Shown one piece after another: positions 9,121-18,507 of a stretch of DNA of 64,000 bases (positions are counted from its first letter, which is position 1; each line of letters begins with the position of its first letter). The translations under genes were made by a program, and so were the position numbers. Source of the stretch: Caldilineales bacterium (GTDB lineage Bacteria; Chloroflexota; Anaerolineae; Caldilineales; Caldilineaceae); the NCBI GenBank assembly GCA_012271135.1, contig JAAXGZ010000072.1, positions 1 to 64,000 of the forward strand, written 5' to 3'. The notes beneath the pieces are model-generated. The model did no database searches, was not told the origin of the DNA, and worked only from the letters and a program-made list of their open reading frames with translations.

Positions 9121-9957
9121 ATGAGCGAATCGTTGTTTGCACCGGACATGCAGCGCATGCCGATCTGTTTTGGCCTTGCCACGGGACCACGGCGGGGACC
9201 GGACGGGCGGCGTTTTCTTAACGAGGACTCCCCTTCTTCGGTTTCCCATTCCGTTGCCTTCCGCACGCATCCGGAACTGCTGCAGGCATTGTGCCCGCCC
9301 GGGTCTGGGCTCAGTCTGGGGCACTCCCCCGTGGTCACAGTCACCGCAACCTACATGTCGAACATCGAATGGCTGGCCGGCCGCGGGTATGCGGTCCTGG
9401 GCGCCACCTTCCCGGCCGAATTCCACGGGAACAGGGACTCGGTGCACGGATCCTTCCTGACCGTACTCTGGGAGAACCTGACCGATCCCATCATCACCGG
9501 ACGGGAAGAGCTTGGTTTCGCCAAGATCTATTGCGAACTTCCGCCGCCGCGCACGATCGGCAAGGACACGACCTGCGAGGCTGCTTGGCTGGGCTATCGC
9601 TTCCTGGAGATGAGCCTGACCGACATGGAAGAAGTTGATCCCGCTTCCGTGCCGCCGCCGGCGCACCGCAACGACGGGCAACTGCACTACAAGTACATGC
9701 CGCGCACCGGCGAATGGGGCACGGCGGACTGCGAGTACGCAGTCCTCACTCCCGCCGCGACGCCCAACAGCAAGGTTAAGGCCATGTGGAAGGGCAATGG
9801 GCGCCTGGAGTTCCGGCGTCCCCGATGGGAAGACATGCCCACCCAGTACCAGGTGGTCAACGGTCTGGCGAACTTGGAACCGCTGGAGTTTCTGGGAGCC
9901 ACCACCACGCATACGGTGGGTTCGAAGGACCTGTCCGACCAGCGCATTCTGGAGTAG
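9121..9957 (+). CDS. acetoacetate decarboxylase family protein
   Basis: 278 aa from ATG 9121, which has a textbook AGGAGGA six bases upstream; the longer frame from 9052 lacks one. The family signature GREELGFAKIY (~residues 120-130) contains the Schiff-base lysine position of acetoacetate decarboxylase, preceded by the acidic pair. Family members decarboxylate acetoacetate or catalyse aldol and hydrolytic reactions on other beta-keto acids. It stands alone on the plus strand before the asparagine-synthetase-like gene, 123 bases away. Confidence 0.75.
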   Translation: MSESLFAPDMQRMPICFGLATGPRRGPDGRRFLNEDSPSSVSHSVAFRTHPELLQALCPPGSGLSLGHSPVVTVTATYMSNIEWLAGRGYAVLGATFPAEFHGNRDSVHGSFLTVLWENLTDPIITGREELGFAKIYCELPPPRTIGKDTTCEAAWLGYRFLEMSLTDMEEVDPASVPPPAHRNDGQLHYKYMPRTGEWGTADCEYAVLTPAATPNSKVKAMWKGNGRLEFRRPRWEDMPTQYQVVNGLANLEPLEFLGATTTHTVGSKDLSDQRILE

Positions 9958-10080
9958 AGCGGATTAGGGTGGTTGACTGTTGTGCCTCCGATTTGCCGGC
10001 GGCACAAAGGCCGGAGTTCCAATCGGATGCCTGTTCCGGGATCGGCAGACCACCCGCGTTGAGGCATTGGGCGCGGTCCC

Positions 10081-11967
10081 ATGGGCTACCTCTTTGGCGT
10101 CGCCGGTGCAGTTCCCGGCGAGCAACTGCAACGGCAGCTGACTGCTGTGTGCGAGGCTGCGAATCCGGCCGGGGAACTGTCGCGCCAGGAGTTTGATGCC
10201 CCGGGTTTCGCCTGTGCGGGCCTGAATCACCAGCGGGAACTGTCGCTGGCAGGGATCCGGGTGCAGCGGTGCGGGTCATCGTCATTGCTGGCTGTTGCAG
10301 CCTGTTTGGACAACAGAAAGGAGCTGATTGGCGACCTGGAGTTGTCGGCGGCCGAGGCACTCCGGTTGTCCGACCCGGAACTCGCGTCGCTGGCCTGGCG
10401 CCGTTGGGGGGACGCTTGCCGCGATCGCCTGATCGGAGACTGGGTCTGCATCGAGTGGGATGGTGAACGCCGCCGGTTGACTTTGCTGCGGGATCACAAC
10501 GGCAACAGCATCCTCTATTTCGCTTGCAAGGCCGGCATGATGGCGTTTGGCACTTCGGGCCGCGCCCTGTTGGCATTGCCCTGGATTTCGAATCGGCTGG
10601 ATGAACTGTCCCTGGCCTGTATCGTCGCCAACATGGAGCCGGTCGGCCGGAGGACCGTCTATGCTGACCTGTGTCGGCTTCCACCGGGATGGATGGCCAC
10701 GCTGGACGGTCGCGACAGTCGACTGCAACGGTATTGGTTCCCCGAAGACACACCGCTGTGGGAGGGACAGGGCAGTTCGGCCTACCAGGAAGCCCTGCGC
10801 ATTGGCATTGCGGATTCAGTAGGGCGCATGGTCGTCCGGGCCGGATCCCCGGCCATGCAACTGAGCGGTGGTCTCGACTCGGGCGCGGTGGCCTGGGGCA
10901 CCAGCCAAGCACATCTTCCGTTAAGGGCCGTGGCCGGATACTGTTCGGTGCCTGTACATGACACACAAGCAGCGTGGCCCGCCGAGGCGGTTACCAACGA
11001 GCTCCCGCTGGCCGAGGAAATCGGTCGGATGACCGGCGTGGACCCTGTGCGGGCGGTTCCCGCCGCCGGAGTGTCGGTGCTGGACGGCATTCGCTGGATG
11101 CTTGACGCGCGCCTGGAACCTAGCATCGGCGCCGGGAACATGTACTGGATTTCCGCACTGCTCCAGGAGGCCAAGGCACGGGGCCACGACCTGATCCTGA
11201 CCGGGCAGCAAGGGAACGGGACCATTTCCTGGTATGGCAGACCCTGGTCGCGTTCCTTCGGAGAGTTGTGGCGGCACCGTTCACCGGCCGGTGCTGTACA
11301 GCACAAGCTGCTAAGGCCGTGGCTGTCGCGGATGGGGCGCGACGGAGTCAACCGGTGGCGGATCGGCTCCGAACCCTGGCTCGCGGGTACCTTGATTCGC
11401 CCGGAGTTCGCCAGGAAGGTTCACCTCCGGGAATTCATCGCCGAAGAGGCCTACGGGTTTTGGTTTCACTCGTTCGAGATGGACCCGCGGATCGATCGGT
11501 GGCAGGTCATTGAAGCCGGACAGTCCCGCGTGGGCGGACGTTGGGCCGAAGGCGCGGATGCCCTCGGCCTGCGCGTCCGGGACCCGACTGCCACCAAGGC
11601 CCTGGTGGAACTGTCGCTGTCCATTCCCGATCGGGAATGGTCCGGGCCGGCGGGATCGCAACGCTGGCTTGTTCGTCAGGCCATGCAGGGCCGGTTGCCG
11701 AACTCCGTGATCGGATCGTTGTCAAGGGGAAGGCAGTCAGCCGACATCGTGCAGCGGCTGCTGTCCGACACTCCCGCTGTTGAGGATCTGCTGGGCAGAT
11801 GTTCTCCCCATTCCCAGGTGGCCCAATACCTGGACATTGAACGGAGCCGGATGACCTGGCAGGCCCTCTCCAGCGAACCGTTCACCTACCGGCTTCAGCA
11901 ACGGTGCCTGCAGGAACTGATCCCGGCCATCACATTGGCCATGTTTCTTGAGTACCGACAGCCTTGA
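10081..11967 (+). CDS. asparagine-synthetase-like protein without the N-terminal glutaminase Cys
   Basis: 628 aa. The C-terminal half is an ATP-pyrophosphatase synthetase domain with the PP-loop LSGGLDSGAVAWG (~residues 260-272). The N-terminal half resembles a class II glutaminase fold (DNRKELIG, WDGERRRLTLLRDHNGN) but starts MGYLFGVAG instead of MCGIAG, so the nucleophile Cys2 is absent. It therefore probably does not use glutamine. Relatives of this type include lasso-peptide cyclases and standalone amide-forming enzymes. No lasso precursor, B1/B2 protease or recognition element is visible within several kb, so cyclase function is only a possibility. The ATG at 10081 lacks a good ribosome binding site. 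It is convergent with the PhyH gene, 19 bases apart. Confidence 0.7.
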   Translation: MGYLFGVAGAVPGEQLQRQLTAVCEAANPAGELSRQEFDAPGFACAGLNHQRELSLAGIRVQRCGSSSLLAVAACLDNRKELIGDLELSAAEALRLSDPELASLAWRRWGDACRDRLIGDWVCIEWDGERRRLTLLRDHNGNSILYFACKAGMMAFGTSGRALLALPWISNRLDELSLACIVANMEPVGRRTVYADLCRLPPGWMATLDGRDSRLQRYWFPEDTPLWEGQGSSAYQEALRIGIADSVGRMVVRAGSPAMQLSGGLDSGAVAWGTSQAHLPLRAVAGYCSVPVHDTQAAWPAEAVTNELPLAEEIGRMTGVDPVRAVPAAGVSVLDGIRWMLDARLEPSIGAGNMYWISALLQEAKARGHDLILTGQQGNGTISWYGRPWSRSFGELWRHRSPAGAVQHKLLRPWLSRMGRDGVNRWRIGSEPWLAGTLIRPEFARKVHLREFIAEEAYGFWFHSFEMDPRIDRWQVIEAGQSRVGGRWAEGADALGLRVRDPTATKALVELSLSIPDREWSGPAGSQRWLVRQAMQGRLPNSVIGSLSRGRQSADIVQRLLSDTPAVEDLLGRCSPHSQVAQYLDIERSRMTWQALSSEPFTYRLQQRCLQELIPAITLAMFLEYRQP

Positions 11968-11986
11968 AGGCGCGGTACTGCCGGTT

Positions 11987-12766
11987 TTATGCAAACAGGG
12001 ATGGGAAATACCGGTACGGGTCTCCCGGCTCGCCGAACAGGATCTCCTGCCGATCCGTAAGTTCGACGTTGTCCGGTATCTGGACGCGGGACGACTTCCA
12101 GGCCATGTGGGAAACACAGTACTTGTACAGGAGCGAGCGTCGGCCTGCCTTGCTGCGCCAGGCTGCGGTGCCATGGGTCAGCGACTCCGTGAACAGCGTG
12201 ACGGAGCCGGCCGGTGCTTGGGGCATGACCACCGCCGGTGACGTTTCGGGCGAGTCGAAGATGGCGCGGGGTATCTTGTAGTTGCTCTTGTGGCTGCCGG
12301 GGATGCAGCAGAAGCCCCCCATGTCGGGCCCGGAATCGGTCAGGTTCCAGGTCACCACCATGAAGCCGTTGTAGATCTGGTTGGGCTTGAAGGCATAGTA
12401 CTCGCCCTCCTCCACACCCGAGAACGGTGAAGTGGCACCGTAGTCGGCATGCAGCGCGCCACGGTGCATCCCTTCCTCCATGCAAATGCCGTAAATCCGA
12501 TCCAGCCGGAAGCAGTCGCCGAGTTGCTGTCGGAGAATGGGCATCACCCTCTCGTGGTCGAGGAGGTTGCAGAAAGGCTCGCCCCAATCCAGGAACCCCG
12601 GGCCGTCCGGCGCGCTTCCGAATCGTTCCCTGGATCCTTCTTCCGGCAGCTGGTGCTCATCCAGGATGGCGTTGATGGTCGCCACTTCATCGGTGCTGAG
12701 AGCGTTCTCGATGACCAGGTACCCCTGAAGATCGAACAGGTATTGCTGAACGGTGTCAAGGCTCAT
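11987..12766 (-). CDS. phytanoyl-CoA dioxygenase (PhyH) family protein
   Basis: 259 aa Fe(II)/2-oxoglutarate oxygenase. The metal site shows HAD (residues ~106-108) and a distal His in SLTHGTAAW (~197), followed by the Arg for 2-oxoglutarate (GRRSLLYKY). The start ATG at 12766 has GGAGG upstream with good spacing. Bacterial PhyH proteins hydroxylate many small molecules. This is one of four in the window, each of a different subtype, so their substrates probably differ. Confidence 0.85.
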   Translation of the reverse strand: MSLDTVQQYLFDLQGYLVIENALSTDEVATINAILDEHQLPEEGSRERFGSAPDGPGFLDWGEPFCNLLDHERVMPILRQQLGDCFRLDRIYGICMEEGMHRGALHADYGATSPFSGVEEGEYYAFKPNQIYNGFMVVTWNLTDSGPDMGGFCCIPGSHKSNYKIPRAIFDSPETSPAVVMPQAPAGSVTLFTESLTHGTAAWRSKAGRRSLLYKYCVSHMAWKSSRVQIPDNVELTDRQEILFGEPGDPYRYFPSLFA

Positions 12767-13059
12767 GTTGGTGGCCTCCGTAAGGGTGGGCTGGCAGTGG
12801 CTGCAAGATCAAGTGACGATGGTGCGCATGGCAAGGCCGGTCTGGCCCGGGAACCGCCGCACAGAGGCTTGCTGCCGACTGTGGACTGATCGTACATCGT
12901 TCGGATTTAAGTGGCGGTTCGGCCTTGGGATTGTGTCTGTTGCCTGGAACCGACGGGGCCGGAAAAGGTGGATCGGCCGCCACAAGGGTTGGCGCACCGA
13001 ACTGGCATGGCATCACATCATGCCGATGCGGAACCTCGATTTCGGGACAGGACGGCCGG

Positions 13060-14091
13060 CTACTTGGGGTCGTACCGCGTCGCCTTCTCCAGAGTCGGGA
13101 TGAAGTTGGCCAGGTTCGTGAACTGAAAGGGGCTCGTCTTGGCGATGTTCCGGACTTGGCTGTCCGAGGCCGCCGAGGCTACCAGGATCGTCCGTTCGGG
13201 AACCACGTTCAACCTGCGCCGGATCTGGTGCATCTTCTTGCGTCGGTCCAACGTGTTTTTGGCGGTTGTGCATTCGATCCACAGCGGCTCGTCTTCCTCC
13301 AGCACGAACAGGTCCAGCTCGTGCTTGTTGCCTTCATTCGCGATCTTGGCATTCATCAGAATCGAGTAACGGGCATTGCTGTCGTGCAGGAACTCGTCCA
13401 ACCGGCTGCCGACGAACTGTTCGAGCCAATAGCCTTTCAGGAACCGGACTCCGTCCTTGGTGAGCGTGACCCGCAGACGCTGCGTGTCATCGCGTTGTTC
13501 GAACTTGTCCAAATACTTGGTGCGTTTCAGCATCTGGCAGAGATTGACGGAGTGGCTGTACTCCTTGGCTGTTCTGTCGCCGAGGTCCACCACCAGCGGC
13601 TCTTCCGCCTTGCTCCGGCTCAACTGATTGAACAGGGGTGCCAGCGACGTCGCGTGCCGCCGACCCAGGAAGCGGCAGGTTTCGGTGACCTGCTCGTCGA
13701 TCGTGTCCTGGTAGGCCTCGATGACATAGCCACGATCAGTCAGATAGTCGGCGGCAGGCTTGGACACACCGGTGACGGCAACAGGCACCGGTGCCTTGCG
13801 CGACCGACGTTGGCCGGTGCGGGCGCGTGTTCGTGTGGTGCCAGCTTGGGCCTTGGAGGCATCCTTGGCCGCTCTCTTCGCTGGCTGTCTGGCCTGGGTT
13901 CTTGGACGCGCTTGGCTTGCCCGCGGCTGCTCGGTCCGAGCCTGAGCTGGTTGAGCGGCGTTCGTACGCTCTTGCTGCAGCCTGCGGATGTCACCACGCA
14001 GACTCCGCACCTCGGCCGTGAGCGCCTCCAGGGCCAAGGTCAGATTCTGCAGGATTTCATGTGTCTCCTTTCCGGAGCGGAACAGGTTCAC
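13060..14091 (-). CDS. coiled-coil protein with C-terminal PD-(D/E)XK nuclease-like domain (Card1/DUF1887-like)
   Basis: 343 aa from GTG 14091 (AAGGTG upstream). Residues 1-45 form a heptad helix. Residues 45-105 are an Ala/Arg/Gln-rich basic linker likely to touch nucleic acid. The C-terminal ~110 residues resemble the endonuclease domain of DUF1887/Card1-type proteins: GYWLEQFVGSRLDEF, then HELDLFVLEED, then LWIECTTAKNTLDRRKKM. The usual E-x-K is E-C-T here with Lys three residues on, so activity is uncertain. There is no CARF domain and no CRISPR locus. It resembles the coiled-coil nuclease-like gene at 58952 in layout only. Confidence 0.55.
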   Translation of the reverse strand: MNLFRSGKETHEILQNLTLALEALTAEVRSLRGDIRRLQQERTNAAQPAQARTEQPRASQARPRTQARQPAKRAAKDASKAQAGTTRTRARTGQRRSRKAPVPVAVTGVSKPAADYLTDRGYVIEAYQDTIDEQVTETCRFLGRRHATSLAPLFNQLSRSKAEEPLVVDLGDRTAKEYSHSVNLCQMLKRTKYLDKFEQRDDTQRLRVTLTKDGVRFLKGYWLEQFVGSRLDEFLHDSNARYSILMNAKIANEGNKHELDLFVLEEDEPLWIECTTAKNTLDRRKKMHQIRRRLNVVPERTILVASAASDSQVRNIAKTSPFQFTNLANFIPTLEKATRYDPK

Positions 14092-14221
14092 TTCGACACC
14101 TTGTTACTGGTTGTTTACTTGGATGATAGGTTGTGGTCCCTGCCCAACAGGTGAATTCGGCGCTTTTCCAGGGCCATGTTGTTTGCACCTGCAGGAATTG
14201 AATCTCCCGGAAGGTTTGGGC

Positions 14222-15211
14222 CTACGGCGCCGTCCGGTCCAGAACTTCCGGGTTGAGCGGGTTGTGGGGATCCTTGCCGGCAAAGAACCGCAGAATTTCC
14301 TCCACGGCCATTGCCTCAATGCGTTCGCGCGCCTCCACCGTGGTGGTGGCGGAATGGGGCGTGGCCACCAGCTTCGGATGGTTCCTCAGTCGCGAATCCG
14401 CAGGGGGCGGTTCGGGATCGAAAACATCGATCCCTGCTCCCGCCAGCTTGCCGGAGTCCAAGGCCTCCAACAGGGCGTCGCCGTCGACCAGGGGACCGCG
14501 AGCCAGGTTGAACAGGAACGCACCGTCCTTCATCTGCGCGATGGTCTCCCGGTTGATCATGTGGCGCGTGGACGGAATGGATGGCGCATGCAGGGACAGG
14601 AAATCGGCCTGGGCCAGGACCTCATCCATGGAGGCCAGTTCCACTTGCAGGCCGGTCGCGGCCACGGCCTCCTCGGTCATGATGGGATCGTGGGCTACGA
14701 CCCGCATGCCGAATCCACATTGGCAGATGTGGGCTACGCGCTGGCCGATGCGCCCAAAGCCCATCAATCCCAGGGTCTTGCCCATCAATTCGCGGCCCAT
14801 CGGCACGGCCCTTGGCGCGAACCGGCCCTCGGTCAGCTGGGCGGCGCCCTCCGGAACCCGCTTGGCGCAGGCCAGCATCAGGGCCACGGTGTGTTCTGCG
14901 GTCGATTCGGTCGGACCGGCCGGGGTGTTGCAGAACAGGACTCCGGCCGCAGTGGCATCCTCGGTTACAACGTTGTCCGTGCCAATGCCGGTGCGAACAA
15001 GAATCTCGAGGTTAGGGAGGCGTCGGAATACTTCCGTGTCGTAGCGGAGGCTCGAACTGGCCAGGATGGCCTGGGCTTCGACAGCCGTGGCAACGGGGTC
15101 CGGGTGCCCCTTGTCGGGAACCAGAATCTCCACGTCCGGGCCAAACGCCTGCAGCGCGTCGGACAACTGCTGGATTTCGCACCAGACGGCGGTCAACCGG
15201 GATTTGGGCAT
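14222..15211 (-). CDS. D-2-hydroxyacid dehydrogenase (phosphoglycerate dehydrogenase-like)
   Basis: 329 aa. The NAD loop GLMGFGRIGQRVA lies at ~150-162. The substrate Arg is in LVRTGIGTDNV (~77-87), the active-site Glu in FDPEPPPADSRL (~280) and the catalytic His in VATPHSATTT (~298). AAGGGGGA precedes the ATG. It oxidises or reduces D-2-hydroxyacids with NAD(H). It lies 52 bases downstream of the sulfatase gene on the same strand, so the two probably form one transcript and may share a substrate route. Confidence 0.88.
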   Translation of the reverse strand: MPKSRLTAVWCEIQQLSDALQAFGPDVEILVPDKGHPDPVATAVEAQAILASSSLRYDTEVFRRLPNLEILVRTGIGTDNVVTEDATAAGVLFCNTPAGPTESTAEHTVALMLACAKRVPEGAAQLTEGRFAPRAVPMGRELMGKTLGLMGFGRIGQRVAHICQCGFGMRVVAHDPIMTEEAVAATGLQVELASMDEVLAQADFLSLHAPSIPSTRHMINRETIAQMKDGAFLFNLARGPLVDGDALLEALDSGKLAGAGIDVFDPEPPPADSRLRNHPKLVATPHSATTTVEARERIEAMAVEEILRFFAGKDPHNPLNPEVLDRTAP

Positions 15212-15263
15212 TGGGGCTGGCGTCCCCCTTCAAGGTGCTGATGGTCGAACCGAGGAACGGCGC

Positions 15264-16754
15264 CTACATTTCCAATCCGGAGTGGATGGGGCGTCCGCCG
15301 TATTGAGCGAGATTGTCGGCATGGCCTTCCCGCCCGGTGGTGCGCAGGCGCTCCAGGTACTCGGGCCAGTAGGGATGGTTGGTGTTGGCATGGTGGGGAC
15401 CACCTTCGGCCATCACCCCCCAGAAGGGATCGCCGCGCTCCGAGGTTCCCATCTGATCCCCCATCCACTGGTCCAGGCGCAGGAGCCCGGCCCCCAGAAT
15501 GTCGGGGCGGGTTGCGGCCAGATTGTGCTGTTCATGGGGGTCGTTGGCCAGGTTGAACAGCATGTAGGCCGGCAGATCCTTGAGTCCGGTGTGATAGGTT
15601 CGGATCAGGAGCCAGTCGTCCCAGCGCACACTGCGCTGGCAGCTCCAGGCTCCGTTGCTGAGCACGAGATAGGGACGGCCCCCGCTGCCGTCCGAACCTA
15701 GTGCCCCGGCGAAGCTTTGGCCTTGCCAGAAGTCGGGAGACTCGCCGTCCACCAGGTCCATGAGCGTGGTCGGCAGATCTACGTTGTAGTTGAACTGGTC
15801 GCGGATCGTCCCCTCCTGCCTGCTGGTAATCCCGGGCCAGCGCACGATGAGAGGCACTCGGTTGGTGATATGGTCGGCGAGCTGGTGGTCGCCCCACACG
15901 TTTAGTTCGCCGTGGTTCTCCCCGTGATCGGCCGAAATGACTATGGCCGTCTCCTCGTAGATACCGAGGTCCTTCAGATCCTGGATCAGCTTGCCGACGT
16001 AGTGGTCCGCGTACCGGATGCCCGTGTCATAGCCATCCATGTGGGCCTTGGCATCCGCCAGCGTCCTGATGCTGCCCGCGCCCATGGTTGAAACCGGGGG
16101 CAGGCGGTCGTTCAGCCCGGGCACCTCGGTGGCGCTGTGCGGCCCGTAGGAGGCATTCTGGCGGTCGATCAGATCCTGGGTAATCCAGGGAGCCATCGGA
16201 TCGTCGGCGAACGGGTTGCCGAAGGCTTCAGGGTGGTCGTAGGGAGTGTGGGGATCCCAGAAGTTGACGTGGAGGAACCAGTTGTCGTTGCGGCCGTTGG
16301 CTTCCAGCCAGCGCTTGGCCGGGGGATACATCTCGTCCGCGTTCTCCAGGCCGTTACCGCCCGTGTCGTAGGTTTCGCTGAACCCGTACCAGATCTGGTA
16401 CGCCGTGTGCCGATTCGGGAACGGGCTGATGCTGGCGGTGTGGTGACCGGCCTGCCGCAGGGCGCTGGCAAGAGTCCCTTGTGCCAGCCGGGACCGAAAT
16501 GCGCGTCCCGCTCCCTGGGGCGCCATGTCGGCGTACAGGCCCCCGTGATTCACCACACCGGTGCGGATGCCGAACTGGCCCGTGAACAGGGCGGTGCGAC
16601 TGGGCAGGCAGGGCGTGTCGGAGGCGTAGTAGTTGGTGAAGCGAACACCTTCGGACGCGATCGCGTCGATGTTGGGCGACGTGTTTCGATGATAGCCGTA
16701 GCAGGACAGGTGATCCGGGCGCAGCGAATCAATGTCAATGTAAAGGATGCGCAT
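15264..16754 (-). CDS. sulfatase (formylglycine-type)
   Basis: 496 aa from ATG 16754, with GGAGAAAAC directly upstream. Metal-binding aspartates are in YIDIDSLRPDHL (D7, D9). The sulfatase signature TPCLPSRTALFTG has Cys49 in C-x-P-S-R, the residue converted to formylglycine by an FGE-type enzyme. A second metal site is VISADHGENHGELN (~290). No signal peptide is seen, so it is cytoplasmic as annotated. Members hydrolyse sulfate esters of carbohydrates, aromatics or other organics; the substrate is not deducible. It is first gene of a two-gene unit with the 2-hydroxyacid dehydrogenase. Confidence 0.9.
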   Translation of the reverse strand: MRILYIDIDSLRPDHLSCYGYHRNTSPNIDAIASEGVRFTNYYASDTPCLPSRTALFTGQFGIRTGVVNHGGLYADMAPQGAGRAFRSRLAQGTLASALRQAGHHTASISPFPNRHTAYQIWYGFSETYDTGGNGLENADEMYPPAKRWLEANGRNDNWFLHVNFWDPHTPYDHPEAFGNPFADDPMAPWITQDLIDRQNASYGPHSATEVPGLNDRLPPVSTMGAGSIRTLADAKAHMDGYDTGIRYADHYVGKLIQDLKDLGIYEETAIVISADHGENHGELNVWGDHQLADHITNRVPLIVRWPGITSRQEGTIRDQFNYNVDLPTTLMDLVDGESPDFWQGQSFAGALGSDGSGGRPYLVLSNGAWSCQRSVRWDDWLLIRTYHTGLKDLPAYMLFNLANDPHEQHNLAATRPDILGAGLLRLDQWMGDQMGTSERGDPFWGVMAEGGPHHANTNHPYWPEYLERLRTTGREGHADNLAQYGGRPIHSGLEM

Positions 16755-17106
16755 GTTTTCTCCGCGCGCGGCTGGTGGCAGACATGTCGGGGATGGCGGC
16801 ATCTGGAACACCAGACACCACCTGCATTCGGGTGGTAGGGCCTATGGAGCATTGGCGCAGCCCGCGGGGCCGGGTTCGGATCCGGCCGGGGCTGTTGGAC
16901 TCCGCGGCGTGCAAGCCTATCGTCGGGTGGGTATGGCGATTCAGATGATTGGTTGGGGTTGGGACGACATGCGACAACCAGTCGAACTCAAACACGCCGG
17001 TAGGCATCGGGCAGACAATGCCGCAATCTAACATGGTCCGCGGCTCACCCGACAACCGGCATAATAGCACGCTGACGAGGCGCAATTACTCAACCCATCC
17101 CGACGG
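16755..17106. other. intergenic region between sulfatase and MITE
   Basis: 352 bases without a supported gene, upstream of the sulfatase (minus strand). Its promoter should be here. No clear promoter consensus or operator was recognised. Confidence 0.4.
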
Positions 17107-17269
17107 GGCACTGTTTCAATCTCGTTGATACGAACATTCACCCACTGTAGACGAGCCGGCTCCCTGTGTCCCACGGTGTCCAGCACCGACTGCTTTGACA
17201 ACACTCAGCACAGCGCATTCGTCGGTACCTGTGGCCCCAGACCAAAATCAACGAGATTGAAACAGTGCC
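17107..17269. mobile_element. 163-bp MITE with perfect 23-bp terminal inverted repeats
   Basis: The element begins GGCACTGTTTCAATCTCG (17107-17129) and ends with the exact reverse complement over 23 bases (17247-17269). It is flanked by a perfect 9-bp direct repeat, TCCCGACGG, at 17098-17106 and 17270-17278, a target-site duplication that shows insertion by transposition. The ~117-bp interior has no gene. The right-hand end shares an extended inner stretch (TTGATTTTGGTC) with the right ends near 22718 and 47131, so these belong to one family. It inserted 70-250 bp upstream of the galactonate-dehydratase-like gene. Confidence 0.9.
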
Positions 17270-17349
17270 TCCCGACGGCCATGCGCGACCTTCTTGACCA
17301 AGTGACCCGGGGCGTGCACTCGCCTGCTGGCGGAGGAGGTGCGCCTGCC

Positions 17350-18477
17350 ATGAAAATCACGCGCCTCGAAACCTTTCCGGTTCGGCCGCGCTGGCTGTTT
17401 CTGAAGATTCATACCGACTCGGGACTGGTTGGGCTGGGCGAGCCCATTCTGGAGGGTCGGGCACTGACCGTGGCCCAGGCGGTGGCGGAGTTGGAGCCCT
17501 ATCTGATTGGACAGGATCCCACGCGCGTGGTCCACCACTGGCAAGCCATGTACAAGCACGCTTTCTACCGTGGCGGTCCCATCCTGACCAGCGCGCTGTC
17601 GGGTGTGGAACATGCCTTGTGGGACCTGGCCGGCAAGGCGGTCGGTTTGCCCGTCTACCGCCTGTTGGGCGGACCGTTGCGCGACCGCATCCGGGTTTAC
17701 CGGGGTGTGGGCAGTTCCGGGGATCTGGACGAAGTGGCAGCCACTGCCAAGACTCTGGTTGCCCAAGGCTTCACGGCCATGAAGACCGGCCCCGCCGGAG
17801 GACGTCCGGCACGGATCGTGGAGACGCCGGCGTTCGTGGAGGAAGTGGTCCGCCGCTTCGGAGTCCTGCGTGACGCGGTTGGTCCGCATGTGGATGTAGC
17901 GATCGACTTCCATGGTGCGGTCAGCCCGCAGACGGCTGCCCTGTTGATTCGCGAACTCGAACCCATGCAACCGTTCTTTGTTGAGGAACCGGTACAGTGC
18001 CAGAACGTGCCGGTCCTGGCCGATTTGGCGCGGGGCACTCATTTGCCCATCGCCACGGGCGAGCGCATCTTTACCAAGTGGGGCTTCCGCGAGATCCTGG
18101 AGCAGCGCGCCGCTTCCATCCTGCAGCCGGACATCAGTCATGCCGGTGGAATCTTCGAAGTGCGTCTGATCGCTGGTATGGCGGAGGCGAACTACGCGGC
18201 GATTGCACCGCATTGTCCCTTGGGACCGATTGCCTTCGCGGCCTCCGTCCAGTTGGACGCCTGCATCCCAAACTTCCTGATACAGGAACACGTATCCCTG
18301 GGCGAAGGCTACCTGAAGAATCCCTTCGAACTGGATGGGGATGGATTCGTGGCTTTGCCCGAAGGGCCGGGTCTCGGCATTGAACTGGATGAGGACGCCC
18401 TGGCTGACAAGATTGGCCACGACTGGACCAACCCGCAGGCCTTTCATCCCGACGACGGCGCCGCCATCGACTGGTAG
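17350..18477 (+). CDS. dgoD: D-galactonate dehydratase-like enolase-superfamily enzyme
   Basis: 375 aa from ATG 17350, preceded by GGAGGAGGT. The start MKITRLETFPVRPRWLFLKI is characteristic of the galactonate dehydratase branch. Mg ligands and catalytic residues follow in order: AIDFHG (~180), FVEEPV (~210), TGERIFTKWG (~237) and IAPHCPLGP (~287, catalytic His). The enzyme would dehydrate a sugar acid to the 2-keto-3-deoxy acid, as in the De Ley-Doudoroff path. No kinase or aldolase of that path is adjacent. It is convergent with the sulfatase-like gene at 18508. A MITE sits just upstream and may affect its promoter. Confidence 0.82.
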   Translation: MKITRLETFPVRPRWLFLKIHTDSGLVGLGEPILEGRALTVAQAVAELEPYLIGQDPTRVVHHWQAMYKHAFYRGGPILTSALSGVEHALWDLAGKAVGLPVYRLLGGPLRDRIRVYRGVGSSGDLDEVAATAKTLVAQGFTAMKTGPAGGRPARIVETPAFVEEVVRRFGVLRDAVGPHVDVAIDFHGAVSPQTAALLIRELEPMQPFFVEEPVQCQNVPVLADLARGTHLPIATGERIFTKWGFREILEQRAASILQPDISHAGGIFEVRLIAGMAEANYAAIAPHCPLGPIAFAASVQLDACIPNFLIQEHVSLGEGYLKNPFELDGDGFVALPEGPGLGIELDEDALADKIGHDWTNPQAFHPDDGAAIDW

Positions 18478-18507
18478 GTGGATTGGCACCGGCCCTCGGT
18501 GCGCAGG

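Noticed and set aside
9958-10080. Possible lasso-peptide precursor before the asparagine-synthetase-like gene
   Set aside because: No short frame with leader/core features and no protease or recognition-element genes in the neighbourhood.
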